Positions 25,643 to 36,004 are shown, counted from the stretch's first letter. The stretch is DNA of 64,000 nucleotides from Zongyangia hominis (GCF_014385095.1 NZ_JACRTC010000001.1:620001-684000), one strand, 5' to 3'. Program-made: numbers and translations. Notes: generated by a model not told the origin, from the letters alone.

Positions 25643-26142
25643 GCTTTCTCCCCCGCTCCGAAGAGGGCGTTTGCCTTGGCGGCAATGCGCCGGCCAAAGA
25701 CTTTAGCCTGGGCCTTACCCGTTTCCACCTGGTCTTTGACCACCACACAGCCCAGGTGCAGATAGGGCTGGCCCAGGGCCGAGCCGCCCGAGTAGACCAG
25801 CATCCCTTTGACCAGCATGTGACCGATGATGTTCATGATGGCGGTGTCCGCCCCGCCCTGGATATAGTCGGCGGTGGCAAAGACGGCTCCCAGCTTTCCT
25901 TCCAGCCGGTAGCGGTGGGACTCATCGAACCATTTTTTCACCTGCCAGCAGGTGTTGGCGTAATAGGTGGGGGTGCCGAAAACCACCGCCTGGCTTTGAG
26001 AGAGAAACGCGTCTTCGATGGCGTCCAGAGGGAAGGCCCGGACTTCGCATTCGGGCGCCTCCTCCAAAATCCCCTCCAAAATAGCCTGGGCGATGTCACG
26101 CGTCCGGCCGGTTTTGCTATAATAGAGTAGTGATATTTTCAT
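25639..26142 (-). CDS. Flavodoxin-like/NAD(P)H-FMN reductase-family protein
   Basis: The 167-residue protein opens with MKISLLYYSKTGRTRDIAQAI, the phosphate-binding loop of flavodoxin folds, and has FGTPTYYANTC near 77-87 as the second FMN contact. It belongs to the WrbA/flavodoxin-like group and probably passes electrons in an oxidative or nitrosative response. The ATG at 26142 has GGAGGAGC upstream. First gene of the operon with the PPOX-like and cupin genes. Confidence 0.85.
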   Translation of the reverse strand: MKISLLYYSKTGRTRDIAQAILEGILEEAPECEVRAFPLDAIEDAFLSQSQAVVFGTPTYYANTCWQVKKWFDESHRYRLEGKLGAVFATADYIQGGADTAIMNIIGHMLVKGMLVYSGGSALGQPYLHLGCVVVKDQVETGKAQAKVFGRRIAAKANALFGAGEKA

Positions 26143-26160
26143 AGTTGCTCCTCCTCTTAA

Positions 26161-26194
26161 AAAGCGGATGGGACCTTTGGGTCCCATCCGCTTT
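26161..26194 (-). terminator. Terminator of the purine operon
   Basis: Arms AAAGCGGATGGGACC/GGTCCCATCCGCTTT lie 17 bp past the purD stop. The T-run is short on the minus strand. Confidence 0.75.
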
Positions 26195-26210
26195 GTCTGC
26201 GCTACGGCAA

Positions 26211-27479
26211 TTATCTCTTGACCCGGCCGATATCTTTGCGGAAGTGGGCCCCGTCAAAATGGATGCGCTCCACCGCCTGGTAGGCTTTGTCAAGGGCGTT
26301 CTCCAAGCCGTCCCCGACGGCGGTCACGCCCAGCACCCGTCCGCCGGCGGTCACGAGCCTGCCGTCCTTGCCGGCCGTTCCCGCGTGGAAGACGGTGATA
26401 TCGGGGAGTTGTTCCACCGTGGCAAGCCCCGTGATCTCCTTGCCGGTCTCGTACTTTTTCGGGTAGCCGCCCGACGCCATGATGACGCAGGCCGCGGCTT
26501 TGTCCTCCCACTCCACCTGCAATTCTCCCAGGCGCTCCTCATGGATGGCGTCGAAGATCTCGTACAGGTCGGTTTTGAGCAGCGGCAGGACAACCTGGGT
26601 CTCCGGGTCGCCGAAGCGGCAGTTGTACTCAATGACATAGGGACCCTTGGGTGTGAGCATCAGCCCAAAGTAGAGGCATCCCTTAAAGGGACGGCCCTCC
26701 TTGTTCATGGCCTCCATGGTGGGCAGAAAAATCTCTTTCATGCAGCGCTCGGCCATCTCCGGGGTGTAGTAGGGGTTGGGGGCAATGGTCCCCATGCCGC
26801 CTGTGTTGGGGCCGGTGTCCCCGTCCCCGATGCGCTTATGGTCCATGGAGGAGACCATGGGCGCCATGGTCTTGGAGTCGGTGAAGGCCAGCACCGATAC
26901 CTCGGGACCGGTGAGGAATTCTTCCACCACCACCTGATTGCCCGAAGCGCCGAAAATTTTGTCCTCCATGATGGACTGAATCCCGTCCTCAGCGTCGGCC
27001 AGGGTCTGTGCGATGATGACGCCCTTGCCCAGCGCCAGCCCGTCGGCCTTGATGACCACCGGGAACTCGTTTTTCTCCTTAATATAGTCAAGGGCGCTTT
27101 TTGCGTCGTGAAATACTTCATAGGCCGCTGTGGGGATGTGATACTTTTTCATCAGGTTCTTGGAGAAGACCTTGCTCCCCTCGATCATGGCCGCCTCAGA
27201 GCGGGGTCCAAAGGTCTTGATGCCGGCCGCTTCCAGCGCGTCCACCATTCCCAGCACCAGCGGATCGTCGGGGGCCACCACCACCATGTCCATGTGGTTC
27301 TCCGTGGCAAACTTTACCACCCCGTCGATGTCGGTGGCCTTGACGGGCACCGAGGTCGCGATCTGATTGATGCCCGCGTTGGAGGGGCAGCAGTAGAGCT
27401 GCGTGACCTGGGGGGATTCCTTCAGCTTGCGCGCAATGGCGTGCTCCCGGCCGCCGGAGCCTACGATCAATACTTTCAT
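26211..27479 (-). CDS. purD: Phosphoribosylamine--glycine ligase
   Basis: The 422-residue ATP-grasp enzyme makes GAR in step 2 of purine synthesis. It starts MKVLIVGSGGREHAIARKL and has the PNTGGMG and EYNCRFGDPE motifs that bind ATP/metal and substrate. The ATG at 27479 has AAGGAGG 9 nt upstream, 13 bp after the purH stop. Last gene of the purECFMNHD operon. Confidence 0.97.
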   Translation of the reverse strand: MKVLIVGSGGREHAIARKLKESPQVTQLYCCPSNAGINQIATSVPVKATDIDGVVKFATENHMDMVVVAPDDPLVLGMVDALEAAGIKTFGPRSEAAMIEGSKVFSKNLMKKYHIPTAAYEVFHDAKSALDYIKEKNEFPVVIKADGLALGKGVIIAQTLADAEDGIQSIMEDKIFGASGNQVVVEEFLTGPEVSVLAFTDSKTMAPMVSSMDHKRIGDGDTGPNTGGMGTIAPNPYYTPEMAERCMKEIFLPTMEAMNKEGRPFKGCLYFGLMLTPKGPYVIEYNCRFGDPETQVVLPLLKTDLYEIFDAIHEERLGELQVEWEDKAAACVIMASGGYPKKYETGKEITGLATVEQLPDITVFHAGTAGKDGRLVTAGGRVLGVTAVGDGLENALDKAYQAVERIHFDGAHFRKDIGRVKR

Positions 27480-27492
27480 CACTTCGACCTCC

Positions 27493-29040
27493 TTAGTGCT
27501 TAAAGTGCCGCATGCCGGTGAAGAGCATGGCAATGCCCGCTTTGTTGCAGGCGTCAATGCTCTCCTGGTCGCGGATGGAACCGCCCGGCTGGATGATGGC
27601 GGTGATGCCCGCCTTTTCGGCCGCCTCCACGCAGTCGGAGAAGGGGAAGAAGGCGTCGGAGGCCATCACCGAGCCTTTGACCTTGTCGCTGCCGTATTTG
27701 ATCGCCAGCTCCAATGCGGTGATGCGGTTGGTCTGGCCGGGGCCCACGCCCACGGTCTGGTCATTTTTAGCCAGCACAATGGCATTGGATTTGGTGTGCT
27801 TGACCACCTTCCAGGCAAAGAGCAGATCCTTCATCTCCTCGTCGGTGGGGGCGCGGTCGGTGACCACTTTGAGATCCTGGGGATTGTAGATTTTGGTGTC
27901 GATCTCCTGCACCAGCAGGCCTCCCGCCACCTTTTTCATATCTACCATGTCGGAGGTGTTGGGGTTCGCGAGCCCCGGCAGCTCCAAGAGGCGGATGTTC
28001 TTTTTCTTGGTGAGGATTTCCATTGCCTCCTTGGAGAAGGAGGGGGCGATGATGATTTCCAAGAAAATTTTGGCGAGTTCGGTGGCGGTGGCTTCGTCCA
28101 CCTCCCGGTTGAGAGCCACGATGCCCCCGAAGATGGACACCGGGTCCGCCTCGTAGGCTTTCTGGTAAGCTTCCAGGATCGTCTCTCCCAGTCCGACGCC
28201 GCAGGGGTTGGCGTGCTTAACGCCCACCGCGCAGGGGATGTCGTAGCCGAACTCCTTAATGACGTCCAAAGCTCCGTTGGCATCGTTGATGTTATTGTAG
28301 GAAAGCTCCTTGCCGTGGAGCTGTTTGGCGGCAGAGAGGACGTTGTCCCGATTGCCGATCTCTTTATAGAAGGCGGCGTTCTGATGGGGGTTCTCGCCGT
28401 AACGCATCTGCTGGACCTTTTCGTAGGTCATGGTCAGGGTGTCGGGGAGGCTGTCCTTGCCCAGTTGTTTTCTCAGGTAATTGCAGATCATGGCGTCGTA
28501 GGAAGCGGTGTGCTCGAACACCTTGTAGGCCAGCTCAAACTTGGTCTCCTTGGAGACGCCGCCCGCCTTGATGCCGTCAATGACGGTCTGATAGTCGGCG
28601 GGATCCACCACCACCGCCACGTCCTGCCAGTTTTTGGCCGCCGCGCGAATCATGGTGGGGCCGCCGATGTCGATGTTCTCGATGGCTTCCTCCAGCTCCA
28701 CGCCGGGCTTTAAAATGGTCGCTTTGAAGGGATAGAGGTTGATGGCCACCACGTCGATGAGGGTGACGCCCAATTCCTCCACCTGGCGCATGTGCTCGGG
28801 GTTGGAGCGCATAGCGAGGATACCCGCGTGGACCTTGGGATGCAGGGTTTTCACCCGGCCGTCCAGGCACTCGGGAAACCCGGTGATGTCGGAGACGCCG
28901 GTGACGGCGACGCCGTTTTCCCTCAGGGTGCGGGCCGTGCCGCCGGTGGATACGATCTCATAGCCGAGGGCTTCCAGCTCCTTGGCAAACTCCACGATTC
29001 CCGTCTTGTCAGAAACACTGAGAACTGCTCTTTTTTTCAT
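27493..29040 (-). CDS. purH: Bifunctional AICAR transformylase/IMP cyclohydrolase
   Basis: The 515-residue protein catalyses the last two steps to IMP. The N-terminal IMP cyclohydrolase (MGS-like, about 1-195, [20 protein letters not shown]) is followed by the transformylase domain ([22 protein letters not shown]). The start codon overlaps the purN stop. Two adjacent ATGs exist, and the second (29040) has better spacing to GGGAG. This coupling suggests matched amounts of PurN and PurH. Confidence 0.97.
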   Translation of the reverse strand: MKKRAVLSVSDKTGIVEFAKELEALGYEIVSTGGTARTLRENGVAVTGVSDITGFPECLDGRVKTLHPKVHAGILAMRSNPEHMRQVEELGVTLIDVVAINLYPFKATILKPGVELEEAIENIDIGGPTMIRAAAKNWQDVAVVVDPADYQTVIDGIKAGGVSKETKFELAYKVFEHTASYDAMICNYLRKQLGKDSLPDTLTMTYEKVQQMRYGENPHQNAAFYKEIGNRDNVLSAAKQLHGKELSYNNINDANGALDVIKEFGYDIPCAVGVKHANPCGVGLGETILEAYQKAYEADPVSIFGGIVALNREVDEATATELAKIFLEIIIAPSFSKEAMEILTKKKNIRLLELPGLANPNTSDMVDMKKVAGGLLVQEIDTKIYNPQDLKVVTDRAPTDEEMKDLLFAWKVVKHTKSNAIVLAKNDQTVGVGPGQTNRITALELAIKYGSDKVKGSVMASDAFFPFSDCVEAAEKAGITAIIQPGGSIRDQESIDACNKAGIAMLFTGMRHFKH

Positions 29041-29660
29041 CATAAACTCCCTTTCTTCCCTTGTTCCAATTCCCTTTTTTGGCAGAGCATCTGCACCGCT
29101 TTGGGCAAAAGCTCCCATTCCGCCTCTTCCATCACCCGGCGCTGCAAAATTTCGGGGGTGTCCCCCCCCCTTACCTCCACCGCCTTTTGGGCAATGATTT
29201 TGCCGCCGTCGGCCACCTCGTTGACAAAGTGGACGGTGGCCCCCGTCACCTTGACGCCGTAATCGAGCGCCGCCTCATGGACCCGCAGCCCATAATAGCC
29301 CTCGCCGCAAAAAGCGGGAATCAGGGCCGGGTGGATGTTGATGATCCGATCCTTATAGGCGTCGGTCACCTCTTTGGAGAGGATGGACAAAAAGCCGGCC
29401 AGCACCACCAGATCGATCTGGTGGGCGTTTAGGACCTGGATGATTCTTCTGCCGTAGCTAATGGAGTCCGGGTAGTCCTTCCGGGCCACAACCGCCGTCT
29501 CGATACCGGCGCGGCCCGCCCGCTCCAGCGCATAGGCCTTCGGGCTACTGGAAACGACCAGCACCACCCGGCCGTCGGTGATGACGCCGGAGGACTGGGC
29601 ATCCAGAATCGCCTGCAAATTGGTCCCGCCGCCCGAGACCAAAACCGCTACCTTCTGCAT
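29040..29660 (-). CDS. purN: Phosphoribosylglycinamide formyltransferase
   Basis: The 206-residue enzyme transfers a formyl group from 10-formyl-THF to GAR. Conserved pieces are [10 protein letters not shown] (8-17), [10 protein letters not shown] (catalytic Asn/His, near 107) and [14 protein letters not shown] (near 134). The ATG at 29660 has AGGAGG upstream. It overlaps purH by the stop/start junction. The 145 bp back to purM contain no gene. Confidence 0.96.
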   Translation of the reverse strand: MQKVAVLVSGGGTNLQAILDAQSSGVITDGRVVLVVSSSPKAYALERAGRAGIETAVVARKDYPDSISYGRRIIQVLNAHQIDLVVLAGFLSILSKEVTDAYKDRIINIHPALIPAFCGEGYYGLRVHEAALDYGVKVTGATVHFVNEVADGGKIIAQKAVEVRGGDTPEILQRRVMEEAEWELLPKAVQMLCQKRELEQGKKGSL

Positions 29661-29805
29661 GGTATTCCTCCTGAATTGATGGTGGCAAAGCGTTGGAAAC
29701 ATCCGCCGCTTTCCCCCTACCCCGCATAATCCCTCGCGGGAAAAAGCAACAAGCGCATGACCGCCACATGGGGCATACGCCTGTTAAGCTCAGTAAAAAG
29801 CTGGT

Positions 29806-30837
29806 TTATTTGATCTCGATTCCCTCGCCCGGGCGCACTTCACCGATGACATAGGCGTTTTCCCCGTAAGAGCGCAGGATTTCCACCGCCTTGTCCGCTT
29901 GGGACCCCGGTACGATGACGCACATACCCACGCCCATGTTGAAGGTGTTGTACATGTCCCGCAGCGGAATCTGTCCCACCGCCTGAATCATCTTAAAGAT
30001 GGGCAGCACTTGCAGGCTGGCTTCCTCGATGGAGGCCATCAGGCCCGCTTTGAGGCTGCGGGGAATATTTTCATAGAATCCGCCGCCGGTGATGTGGGCG
30101 ATGGCCCGCACCGGCACCGACTCCAAGAGCCCTAGAATGGGTTTGACATAGATTTTAGTGGGAGTCAAGAGGGCCTCGCCCACCGTCATGCCCAGCTCGT
30201 CGCTATACATGCTCAGATCCCGTTTCTCCACGTCGAAGACCTTGCGCACCAAGGAAAAGCCGTTGGAGTGCACGCCGCTGGAACCCAGGGCGATGATGGC
30301 GTCCCCCGCCTCCATGGTGTTCTGATCCAGAATCTTTTCCTTATCCACAACGCCCACCGAGAAGCCGGCCAGGTCGTACTCGTCCTCGGGGTAGAAGCCC
30401 GGCATCTCCGCCGTCTCGCCGCCGATGAGGGCGCATCCCGCCTGGACGCAGCCCTCCGCCACGCCGGACACGATCTGGGCCACCCGCTCGGGGACATTCT
30501 TGCCCACCGCCACATAGTCTAGGAAAATCTGGGGTTTGGCGCCGGAGCAGATGATGTCGTTGACGCACATGGCCACGCAGTCGATGCCCACGGTATCGTG
30601 TTTATCTAAGAGGAAGGCGATTTTCAGCTTGGTGCCCACGCCGTCGGTCCCGGCCACCAGCACCGGGTGTCGAATTTCCTCCAAATCCAGCGCAAACAGG
30701 CCGCCGAACCCACCCAGGCCCGACAGAACGCCGGGCAGCATGGTGCGGGCGACATGCTCTTTCATCAGTTCTACCGCTTTATACCCGGCCGTCACGTCGA
30801 CGCCGGCCGCTTTATAGCTGTCGCTAAAACTATTCAT
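29806..30837 (-). CDS. purM: Phosphoribosylformylglycinamidine cyclo-ligase
   Basis: The 343-residue AIR synthetase has the [13 protein letters not shown] glycine-rich loop (about 64-76), the [11 protein letters not shown] motif (about 140-150) and [13 protein letters not shown] (about 239-251). It is placed directly after purF in the operon. The ATG at 30837 is preferred; longer in-frame starts would run into purF. Confidence 0.97.
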   Translation of the reverse strand: MNSFSDSYKAAGVDVTAGYKAVELMKEHVARTMLPGVLSGLGGFGGLFALDLEEIRHPVLVAGTDGVGTKLKIAFLLDKHDTVGIDCVAMCVNDIICSGAKPQIFLDYVAVGKNVPERVAQIVSGVAEGCVQAGCALIGGETAEMPGFYPEDEYDLAGFSVGVVDKEKILDQNTMEAGDAIIALGSSGVHSNGFSLVRKVFDVEKRDLSMYSDELGMTVGEALLTPTKIYVKPILGLLESVPVRAIAHITGGGFYENIPRSLKAGLMASIEEASLQVLPIFKMIQAVGQIPLRDMYNTFNMGVGMCVIVPGSQADKAVEILRSYGENAYVIGEVRPGEGIEIK

Positions 30838-30862
30838 GGTTCGATTAACTCCCCTGCTCGTT

Positions 30863-32290
30863 CTATTTCTGTTTTTTGCTGATCTTTTGCTCAAATTTGT
30901 CCTTGGGCATCTCTCCCGGCACGTCGATGGGGTAATTGCCGGTAAAGCAGCCTACGCAGAACTCGCTACCTGGGATGCCCGCAATCTTCTGCACGTCCTC
31001 GACGCTTAAAAAGCCCAGGCTGTCCACGCCGATGTGGCGGGCCATCTCTTCCTCGCTCATCCGGCAGGCCAAGAGCTTGTCCCGGCTGTCCACATCCACG
31101 CCGAAGTAGCAGGGGTTGCGGAAGGGCGGCGAGGAAATCCGCATGTGGACTTCCGTCGCGCCCGCCTCCTTGAGCAGATCAACAATGCGGGCGCTGGTGG
31201 TGCCGCGGACGATGGAGTCGTCGATGAGGACCACCCGCTTGCCCCGCACCGTGGCTTCCAGGGCGTTGAGCTTGATGCGCACCGCGTTTTCCCGCTGCAC
31301 CTGGGTGGGCTGGATGAAGGTCCGGCCCACATAGCGGTTCTTGATAAAGCCCACGCCGTAGGGGATGCCGGACTGTTTGGCAAAGCCCAGCGCCGCGTCG
31401 AGGCCTGAGTCGGGGACGCCGATGACCACGTCCGCCTGCACCGGATGCTGCAACGCCAGATAGGCGCCCGCCCGCTGTCTGGCTTCGTGGACGCTGCTGC
31501 CCTCGATGACTGAGTCGGGTCGGGCGATGTAGACGTATTCAAAGACGCACATATTGCATTTGTGTCCGCAGTGGGTCTTGATGCTGCGCTCCTCTTCCTT
31601 ATCCACTACCACAATTTCGCCGGGCTCGATGTCACGGACAAATTTGGCGCCTAAGCTGTCCAGCGCGCAGCTCTCGGAGGCAAAGATGGTGGAATTGTCC
31701 AAGGTGCCCATGCACAGCGGCCGGAAGCCGTTGGGGTCTCGGGCCGCGATGAGCTTGGTCGGGGACATGATGACCAGGCTGTAAGCGCCCCGCAGATGCT
31801 TCATGGCCCGCTCGACGGCCTCTTCGATGGAGCCGCACTGGAGCCGCTCCTTGGTGATCATATAGGCGATGACCTCGCTGTCATTGGTGCTGTGGAAGAT
31901 GGCGCCTCCCATCTCCAGCTCCTCCCGCAGCTCCCTGGCGTTGACTAAGGCGCCATTGTGGGCCAGTACCATGGGGCCTTTGATGTGGCGGATATAGAGG
32001 GGCTGGGCGTTGGAGCGGCTGGCGTTGCCCATGGTGGAGTAGCGCACATGACCCACGGCCATCTGGCCCTTGCCCAGCTTTGCCAGCACGTCCTTATTGA
32101 AGACGTCGGGGACCAGTCCCACGTCCTTGTGGGCGGTGATGACACCGTCGTCGTTGACCGCGATGCCGCAGCTCTCCTGGCCGCGGTGCTGCAAAGCGTA
32201 GAGTGCGATGTAGGATAAGAAAGCCACGTCGTGGTCGTCCCGGTCAAAGACGCCAAAGACGCCGCATTCATCGTTGAGCTTGTTTAGCAC
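30863..32290 (-). CDS. purF: Amidophosphoribosyltransferase
   Basis: The 475-residue committed enzyme of purine synthesis makes phosphoribosylamine from PRPP and glutamine. The N-terminal nucleophile Cys9 would be exposed by cleaving a short propeptide (MLNKLNDEC). The PRPP loop [13 protein letters not shown] and cysteines in CGHKCNMC and FCVGC match the 4Fe-4S Bacillus-type enzyme. The GTG at 32290 has GGGAGG 7 nt upstream, better than the ATG 15 bp earlier. Confidence 0.97.
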   Translation of the reverse strand: MLNKLNDECGVFGVFDRDDHDVAFLSYIALYALQHRGQESCGIAVNDDGVITAHKDVGLVPDVFNKDVLAKLGKGQMAVGHVRYSTMGNASRSNAQPLYIRHIKGPMVLAHNGALVNARELREELEMGGAIFHSTNDSEVIAYMITKERLQCGSIEEAVERAMKHLRGAYSLVIMSPTKLIAARDPNGFRPLCMGTLDNSTIFASESCALDSLGAKFVRDIEPGEIVVVDKEEERSIKTHCGHKCNMCVFEYVYIARPDSVIEGSSVHEARQRAGAYLALQHPVQADVVIGVPDSGLDAALGFAKQSGIPYGVGFIKNRYVGRTFIQPTQVQRENAVRIKLNALEATVRGKRVVLIDDSIVRGTTSARIVDLLKEAGATEVHMRISSPPFRNPCYFGVDVDSRDKLLACRMSEEEMARHIGVDSLGFLSVEDVQKIAGIPGSEFCVGCFTGNYPIDVPGEMPKDKFEQKISKKQK

Positions 32291-32320
32291 AGAGGTTCCT
32301 CCCATGTTTATCAAATCGGA

Positions 32321-33031
32321 TTATTCGCCCAGCAGGCGCTTCATGATCTCCTGATAGGCGTCTTCCACATTGCCCATATCCCGGCGGAAGCGGTCCTTGT
32401 CCAGCTTTTCGTGGGTGACGGTGTCCCAAAAGCGGCAGGTGTCGGGGGAAATTTCGTCGGCCAGCACGATGGTGCCGTCGGCAGTTTTGCCGTATTCCAG
32501 CTTGAAGTCGATGAGTTCGATGTTGAGGTCTTTGAGGTAGTCGGTGAGGAGGTCGTTGATCTTAAAGGAGTAGTCGGCGATGAGGCTCAGTTCCTCCGGC
32601 GTAGCCAACTCCATGGCGAAGACATGGTAGTCGTTAATCATCGGGTCACCCAGCGCGTCGTCCTTATAGCTGTATTCCAGCACGGTTTTCGCTAGCTTGG
32701 TACCCTCGGGGATGCCCAGGCGCTTGGAAAGGCTGCCCGCGGCGATGTTGCGCACGATGACTTCGATGGGGACGATGGTCACTTTTTTGACAATGGTCTC
32801 CCGGTCGGAGATCTCCTCCACGAAGTGGGTGGGGATGCCCTTGGTCTCCAGCATCTTCATCAGATGGTTGGTGACGCGGTTATTGATGATCCCCTTGTCC
32901 TGAATGGTGCCCTTTTTGAGCCCGTTAAAAGCGGTGGCATCGTCCTTATAGTCGACGATGACCAGATTGGGGTCGTCGGTGGCGTATACCTTTTTTGCCT
33001 TGCCCTCATAGAGCTGTTCCATCTTTTTCAT
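32321..33031 (-). CDS. purC: SAICAR synthetase
   Basis: The 236-residue enzyme ligates aspartate to CAIR. Signatures are [14 protein letters not shown] (6-19), [14 protein letters not shown] (about 86-99) and [14 protein letters not shown] (about 189-202). An ATG with GGGAGG upstream, 34 bp after the purE stop. Confidence 0.97.
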   Translation of the reverse strand: MKKMEQLYEGKAKKVYATDDPNLVIVDYKDDATAFNGLKKGTIQDKGIINNRVTNHLMKMLETKGIPTHFVEEISDRETIVKKVTIVPIEVIVRNIAAGSLSKRLGIPEGTKLAKTVLEYSYKDDALGDPMINDYHVFAMELATPEELSLIADYSFKINDLLTDYLKDLNIELIDFKLEYGKTADGTIVLADEISPDTCRFWDTVTHEKLDKDRFRRDMGNVEDAYQEIMKRLLGE

Positions 33032-33064
33032 TTGATTGCCTCCCGTTTATCATAAATTAATTTT

Positions 33065-33565
33065 TTACAGATCATACAGCTGAGATTGGAGCTTGTCGTC
33101 CTTGGCGACTACCTTTTGCACCATGTCCTGTTTCATGTCGAGGAGTTTTTCCGCGATGGACTCGTCGGTGACACCCAGAATTTGCAGCGCCAGGATGGCC
33201 GCGTTCTCCGCGCCGTCAATGGCGACGGTGGCCACTGGAATGCCGGAGGGCATCTGGACGGTAGCCAGCAGGGCGTCCAGCCCATCCAAAGTGGACGACT
33301 TGATGGGGATACCGATGACCGGCAGGGTGGTGTGGGCCGCCAGGACGCCGGCCAGGTGGGCCGCCTTCCCCGCCGCCGCGATGATGACGCCAAAGCCGTT
33401 GTCGCGGGCTCTCGACGCGAAGGCGCAGGCAAGCTCCGGAGTGCGGTGGGCGCTCATGACATGGACTTCCACCTCCACGCCGAAACTTTTGAGTTTGGTG
33501 ACACACGCTTTTAAAACCGGGAAGTCGCTGTCGCTCCCCATGATCAGTGCTACTTTCTTTGCCAT
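33065..33565 (-). CDS. purE: N5-carboxyaminoimidazole ribonucleotide mutase
   Basis: The 166-residue class I PurE moves the carboxyl group of N5-CAIR to give CAIR. It carries IMGSDSDFPVLKAC (8-21), SAHRTPE (38-44) and AGKAAHLAGVLAAHTTLPVIG (65-85). First gene of the operon. No purK is present. It is preceded by a probable attenuator and leader ORF. Confidence 0.96.
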   Translation of the reverse strand: MAKKVALIMGSDSDFPVLKACVTKLKSFGVEVEVHVMSAHRTPELACAFASRARDNGFGVIIAAAGKAAHLAGVLAAHTTLPVIGIPIKSSTLDGLDALLATVQMPSGIPVATVAIDGAENAAILALQILGVTDESIAEKLLDMKQDMVQKVVAKDDKLQSQLYDL

Positions 33566-33590
33566 TGTTTCATACTCCTTCTCTTTTTAG

Positions 33591-33632
33591 TAAAACGGAA
33601 AAGGGCTACATGCAAAATCTTGCACGTAGCCC
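33591..33632 (-). terminator. Attenuator-type terminator before purE
   Basis: The minus-strand hairpin GGGCTAC-TGCAA/TTGCA-GTAGCCC is followed by TTTTCCGTTTT, 25 bp before the purE start codon. That leaves no room for a promoter between them, so purE expression should require read-through. Confidence 0.65.
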
Positions 33633-33637
33633 TCATT

Positions 33638-33760
33638 TTATTGCAGTTTTCCGCCATTCGGCACACAAAGGCTGTTCGGAAGCAGGGAAATGCCCGCTAA
33701 CTGGCGCACCCCACCCAAACCAAATACAGTTTCTACATTGAATTTTGCTTTCAGTACCAT
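33638..33760 (-). CDS. Putative 40-residue leader peptide of the purine operon
   Basis: The frame runs from ATG 33760 (MVLKAKFNVETVFGL...) to TAA 33638, with GCGAGG 7 nt upstream of the ATG. The stop lies 5 nt before the 5' arm of the terminator, so a ribosome at the stop would cover that arm. No run of regulatory codons and no membrane segment is seen. I do not know relatives. It is either a nascent-peptide sensor or a coincidental short frame. Confidence 0.45.
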   Translation of the reverse strand: MVLKAKFNVETVFGLGGVRQLAGISLLPNSLCVPNGGKLQ

Positions 33761-33793
33761 CACAATACCTCGCTCACATTCAATATATATCTA

Positions 33794-33822
33794 ATCATAT
33801 ACGATTGACCCGGGAAATGCAA
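33794..33822 (-). promoter_or_regulatory. purE: Promoter of the purine operon
   Basis: TTGCAT and TATGAT with 17-bp spacing on the minus strand, giving a leader of about 220 nt. I see no purine, PRPP or ZTP riboswitch aptamer in it. Confidence 0.6.
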
Positions 33823-34007
33823 TTGTCAAAAATGAATGGGATTTCTTCCCCGGCGGCAGAGGCAATCGGGCAATTTTTACATATTCCTTACAATCCCGTC
33901 CCATTTGTCCGCATTTTTACAGGAATCGCGGGTACCGCCGCCTCTTATCCCCTGACTTTTCCTGCTTTCTTTTGCAGGAAAAAGCCGTTTTCCCTGCACA
34001 AATGAAA

Positions 34008-34041
34008 AAAAGAGCGGCTGTCCGCAGACAGCCGCTCTTTT
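34008..34041 (-). terminator. Original groEL terminator, now cut off by the mobile element
   Basis: Arms AAAAGAGCGGCTGTC/GACAGCCGCTCTTTT with a T-run on the minus strand. It lies 19 bp beyond the leftover groEL codons at 34060-34075, where the terminator would sit if the element were removed. The stretch 33823-34007 holds no gene. Confidence 0.75.
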
Positions 34042-34059
34042 GAAAAGACGTACAAGGAA

Positions 34060-34075
34060 TTAATACATGCCGCCC
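34060..34075. repeat. attL: remnant of the groEL 3' end
   Basis: TTAATACATGCCGCCC matches TTAGTACATGCCGCCC at 45988-46003 in 15 of 16 positions, with 12 identical bases in a row (34064-34075). On the minus strand it still reads Gly-Gly-Met-Tyr-stop, the end of GroEL. It marks the left junction of the integrated element. Confidence 0.85.
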
Positions 34076-34207
34076 TTCAAAACCGCAACTTTTTGAAGCA
34101 AAACGCATATAACGCAAAACGTAGATTCTCGTAGAGTTATCAAGGCTTTGAGCTGCTTTTTTCAGTTTTCTTGATTTTGATGAAATTCACACATTTCTAC
34201 GTAAATC

Positions 34208-34248
34208 TACGCCACTTGACAGGAAATTGGCGTAAGTTGTGGCGTAAG
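34208..34248. repeat. Left arm-type integrase sites
   Basis: Two direct GGCGTAAG copies (34229-34236, 34241-34248) and one inverted TACGCCAC (34208-34215) match the sites at the other end of the element. The remaining left-end sequence (34076-34272) carries no gene. Confidence 0.6.
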
Positions 34249-34272
34249 CCAGCCAACTTCGTACAATGAAAA

Positions 34273-35427
34273 TTACAGGCTGCTGGCGATCTGTTCAAAG
34301 GCTCTCTCGACGGAATCAAAGCTGCTGTGCGTGTAGACGTCCAGCGTCACGCTGGCGTTGGAATGTCCCATCAGATATTGCAGGCTTTTCACATCAAGTC
34401 CTGCCTGCTGAACGTTGGTGCAGAAGGTATGCCGTAGCACATGGGGCGTGATCCGAGGGACAGGCTTGCCGTATGCCTTTTCAAATCGCGCTTGCAGACC
34501 CCGCATATAGTTCTCCAAGTGCATCGCGACCTTCGGCATCCCGGACTTGTCCAGAAAGAGGAAGCCGCTGTGACCGTCCACCAGCAATTCCACCTTCGGG
34601 GCAGTTCTGGCTTTCACCACCCGCATCAGCGCCATGTAAACCGCGTCCGTCATAGGAACGTTTCGGATGCCGCTTTTGGTTTTGGGCGGTGTGACGAAAT
34701 AGGGCTTTTCTGCCGTCCGGCATAGTTGCCGCCGCACATGGATACAGCGTCGGTCGAAGTCAATATCTGCCCGTGTCAGACCGTACAGCTCACTCACACG
34801 CAAGCCGGTTCCCAGCAGGATTACAATGTCATCATAGTAATTTCCGCCGCAGTCCTGCACGAATTGAAGATACTTCTCCTGCTGCTCCTTGGTCAGCGCG
34901 TCGCGTACATAGGCGTCTTTTGGCACCACGTCAGACAGCTTGAACTTGAACGGATTCTTGCGAATGATGTCATCATCCACTGCCATTTCAAACGCCGGTC
35001 TGACAACGCTTTGCAGGACACCGATGGTGTTTTGCTTGATGCCGCTGTCGTGCAGGAACACAAACCAGCCTTTTGCGTCGGACAGCTTTACGGTTTTGAT
35101 CGGCTTCTGCCCAAAGGGGTCGGCATGAATCCGCTTGACCGCAGAACCATACGACCGCAGGGAGTTTTGCTTCAAGCCCCGTTTCAGGTTCATGTAGCGG
35201 TCAACCAGCTCTGCCACGGTCATGTCACCCGCTGCATAGTCGATGCCGTCTGCCATGTCGCGCCGCAGCTCGTCCTCTTTCTTCCGCAGCTCTGTCAGGG
35301 ATTTGGCGTAAATACAACGCCGTTTCTTGTGTATATCGGTATAACGATAGTCATAGGTGCCGTTTGCTCTCTGGCTCTCGCCATCCTTCAAAACACGCCC
35401 CTTGCTATCTTTGCGCTTTTCAGACAA
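34273..35427 (-). CDS. int: Tyrosine recombinase/integrase, Tn916-type
   Basis: The 384-residue integrase has a small N-terminal DNA-binding domain (about 1-60, arm-site type), a SAM-like core-binding domain (70-155) and the catalytic domain with R210 (GTGLRVSEL), H329-x-x-R332 (PHVLRHTF), H355 (GHSN) and nucleophile Y365 (LDVYTH). It catalyses recombination between the attP core and the groEL 3' end. It lies next to attL, as is usual. AAGGAG-type site upstream. Confidence 0.95.
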   Translation of the reverse strand: MSEKRKDSKGRVLKDGESQRANGTYDYRYTDIHKKRRCIYAKSLTELRKKEDELRRDMADGIDYAAGDMTVAELVDRYMNLKRGLKQNSLRSYGSAVKRIHADPFGQKPIKTVKLSDAKGWFVFLHDSGIKQNTIGVLQSVVRPAFEMAVDDDIIRKNPFKFKLSDVVPKDAYVRDALTKEQQEKYLQFVQDCGGNYYDDIVILLGTGLRVSELYGLTRADIDFDRRCIHVRRQLCRTAEKPYFVTPPKTKSGIRNVPMTDAVYMALMRVVKARTAPKVELLVDGHSGFLFLDKSGMPKVAMHLENYMRGLQARFEKAYGKPVPRITPHVLRHTFCTNVQQAGLDVKSLQYLMGHSNASVTLDVYTHSSFDSVERAFEQIASSL

Positions 35428-35570
35428 TTCAGAAACTCCTTTCCGTGAAAAGCGCGATTATAGGGATTGATACAAGTATATCATACCGAATATGCGATTT
35501 CCACTGATCTTGAACGGAAACAGACAACTTTTTCAAAGTATCGCTGTGTCATGATTTTCACATCACTTTT

Positions 35571-35765
35571 TCAAATAGAATACGCCTGCTCGATGAACTG
35601 ATCGAACAGGCGGCGTTTAATCAGGCGCTTGTTTCCCACCCAGAGGACGAATTTGCATCGGTCTTCGTTGGTGATTTCGCGCAGCTTGTTGATACCAATG
35701 CCGGAGTAAGCCGCAGCTTCCTCCAAGCTCAGATTGCTCTTTTCCCAAATCGGGATTTCCTTCAT
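35571..35765 (-). CDS. xis: Excisionase (Tn916 Xis-like)
   Basis: The 64-residue basic winged-helix protein (MKEIPIWEKSNLSLEEAAAY...) has the helix pattern LSLEEAAAYSGIGINKLREI and the wing FVLWVGNKRLIKR found in Tn916-family Xis. It should bend DNA and direct Int toward excision. AGGAGG sits 11 nt before the ATG. The frame is open far upstream but only this part makes sense. The gaps 35428-35570 and 35766-36004 show no gene. Confidence 0.88.
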   Translation of the reverse strand: MKEIPIWEKSNLSLEEAAAYSGIGINKLREITNEDRCKFVLWVGNKRLIKRRLFDQFIEQAYSI

Positions 35766-36004
35766 AGGCAGTTTACCCTCCTTATAAAAATAGCCAGGCA
35801 GGGCGAGGCGGCAACGAAGTCCGGCAACGGACTTCCAAAAACCTCGAAACATACCCGGTCTGACGGTTGATTTACGATTTTCTTTTTCTTCTATTTTTCT
35901 GTTGTTTTGGTTGTCAAAGGTAGAAAAACCTGACAGGACAAGGATTTCTCCGGCAACCAGCCCGGCAACGGGACAGCAACAGGCTTTGCAACAAACCGTG
36001 CCTT

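Noticed and set aside
33638..33830. Purine riboswitch or PurR box before purE
   Set aside because: The conserved aptamer cores (guanine, PRPP, ZTP classes) are not visible. Two CCGAA-type half-sites in the leader ORF lie downstream of the promoter with wrong spacing for PurR.
33745..34005. 86-codon plus-strand frame upstream of the element
   Set aside because: It crosses the purine promoter region, lacks a ribosome site and shows no recognisable features.
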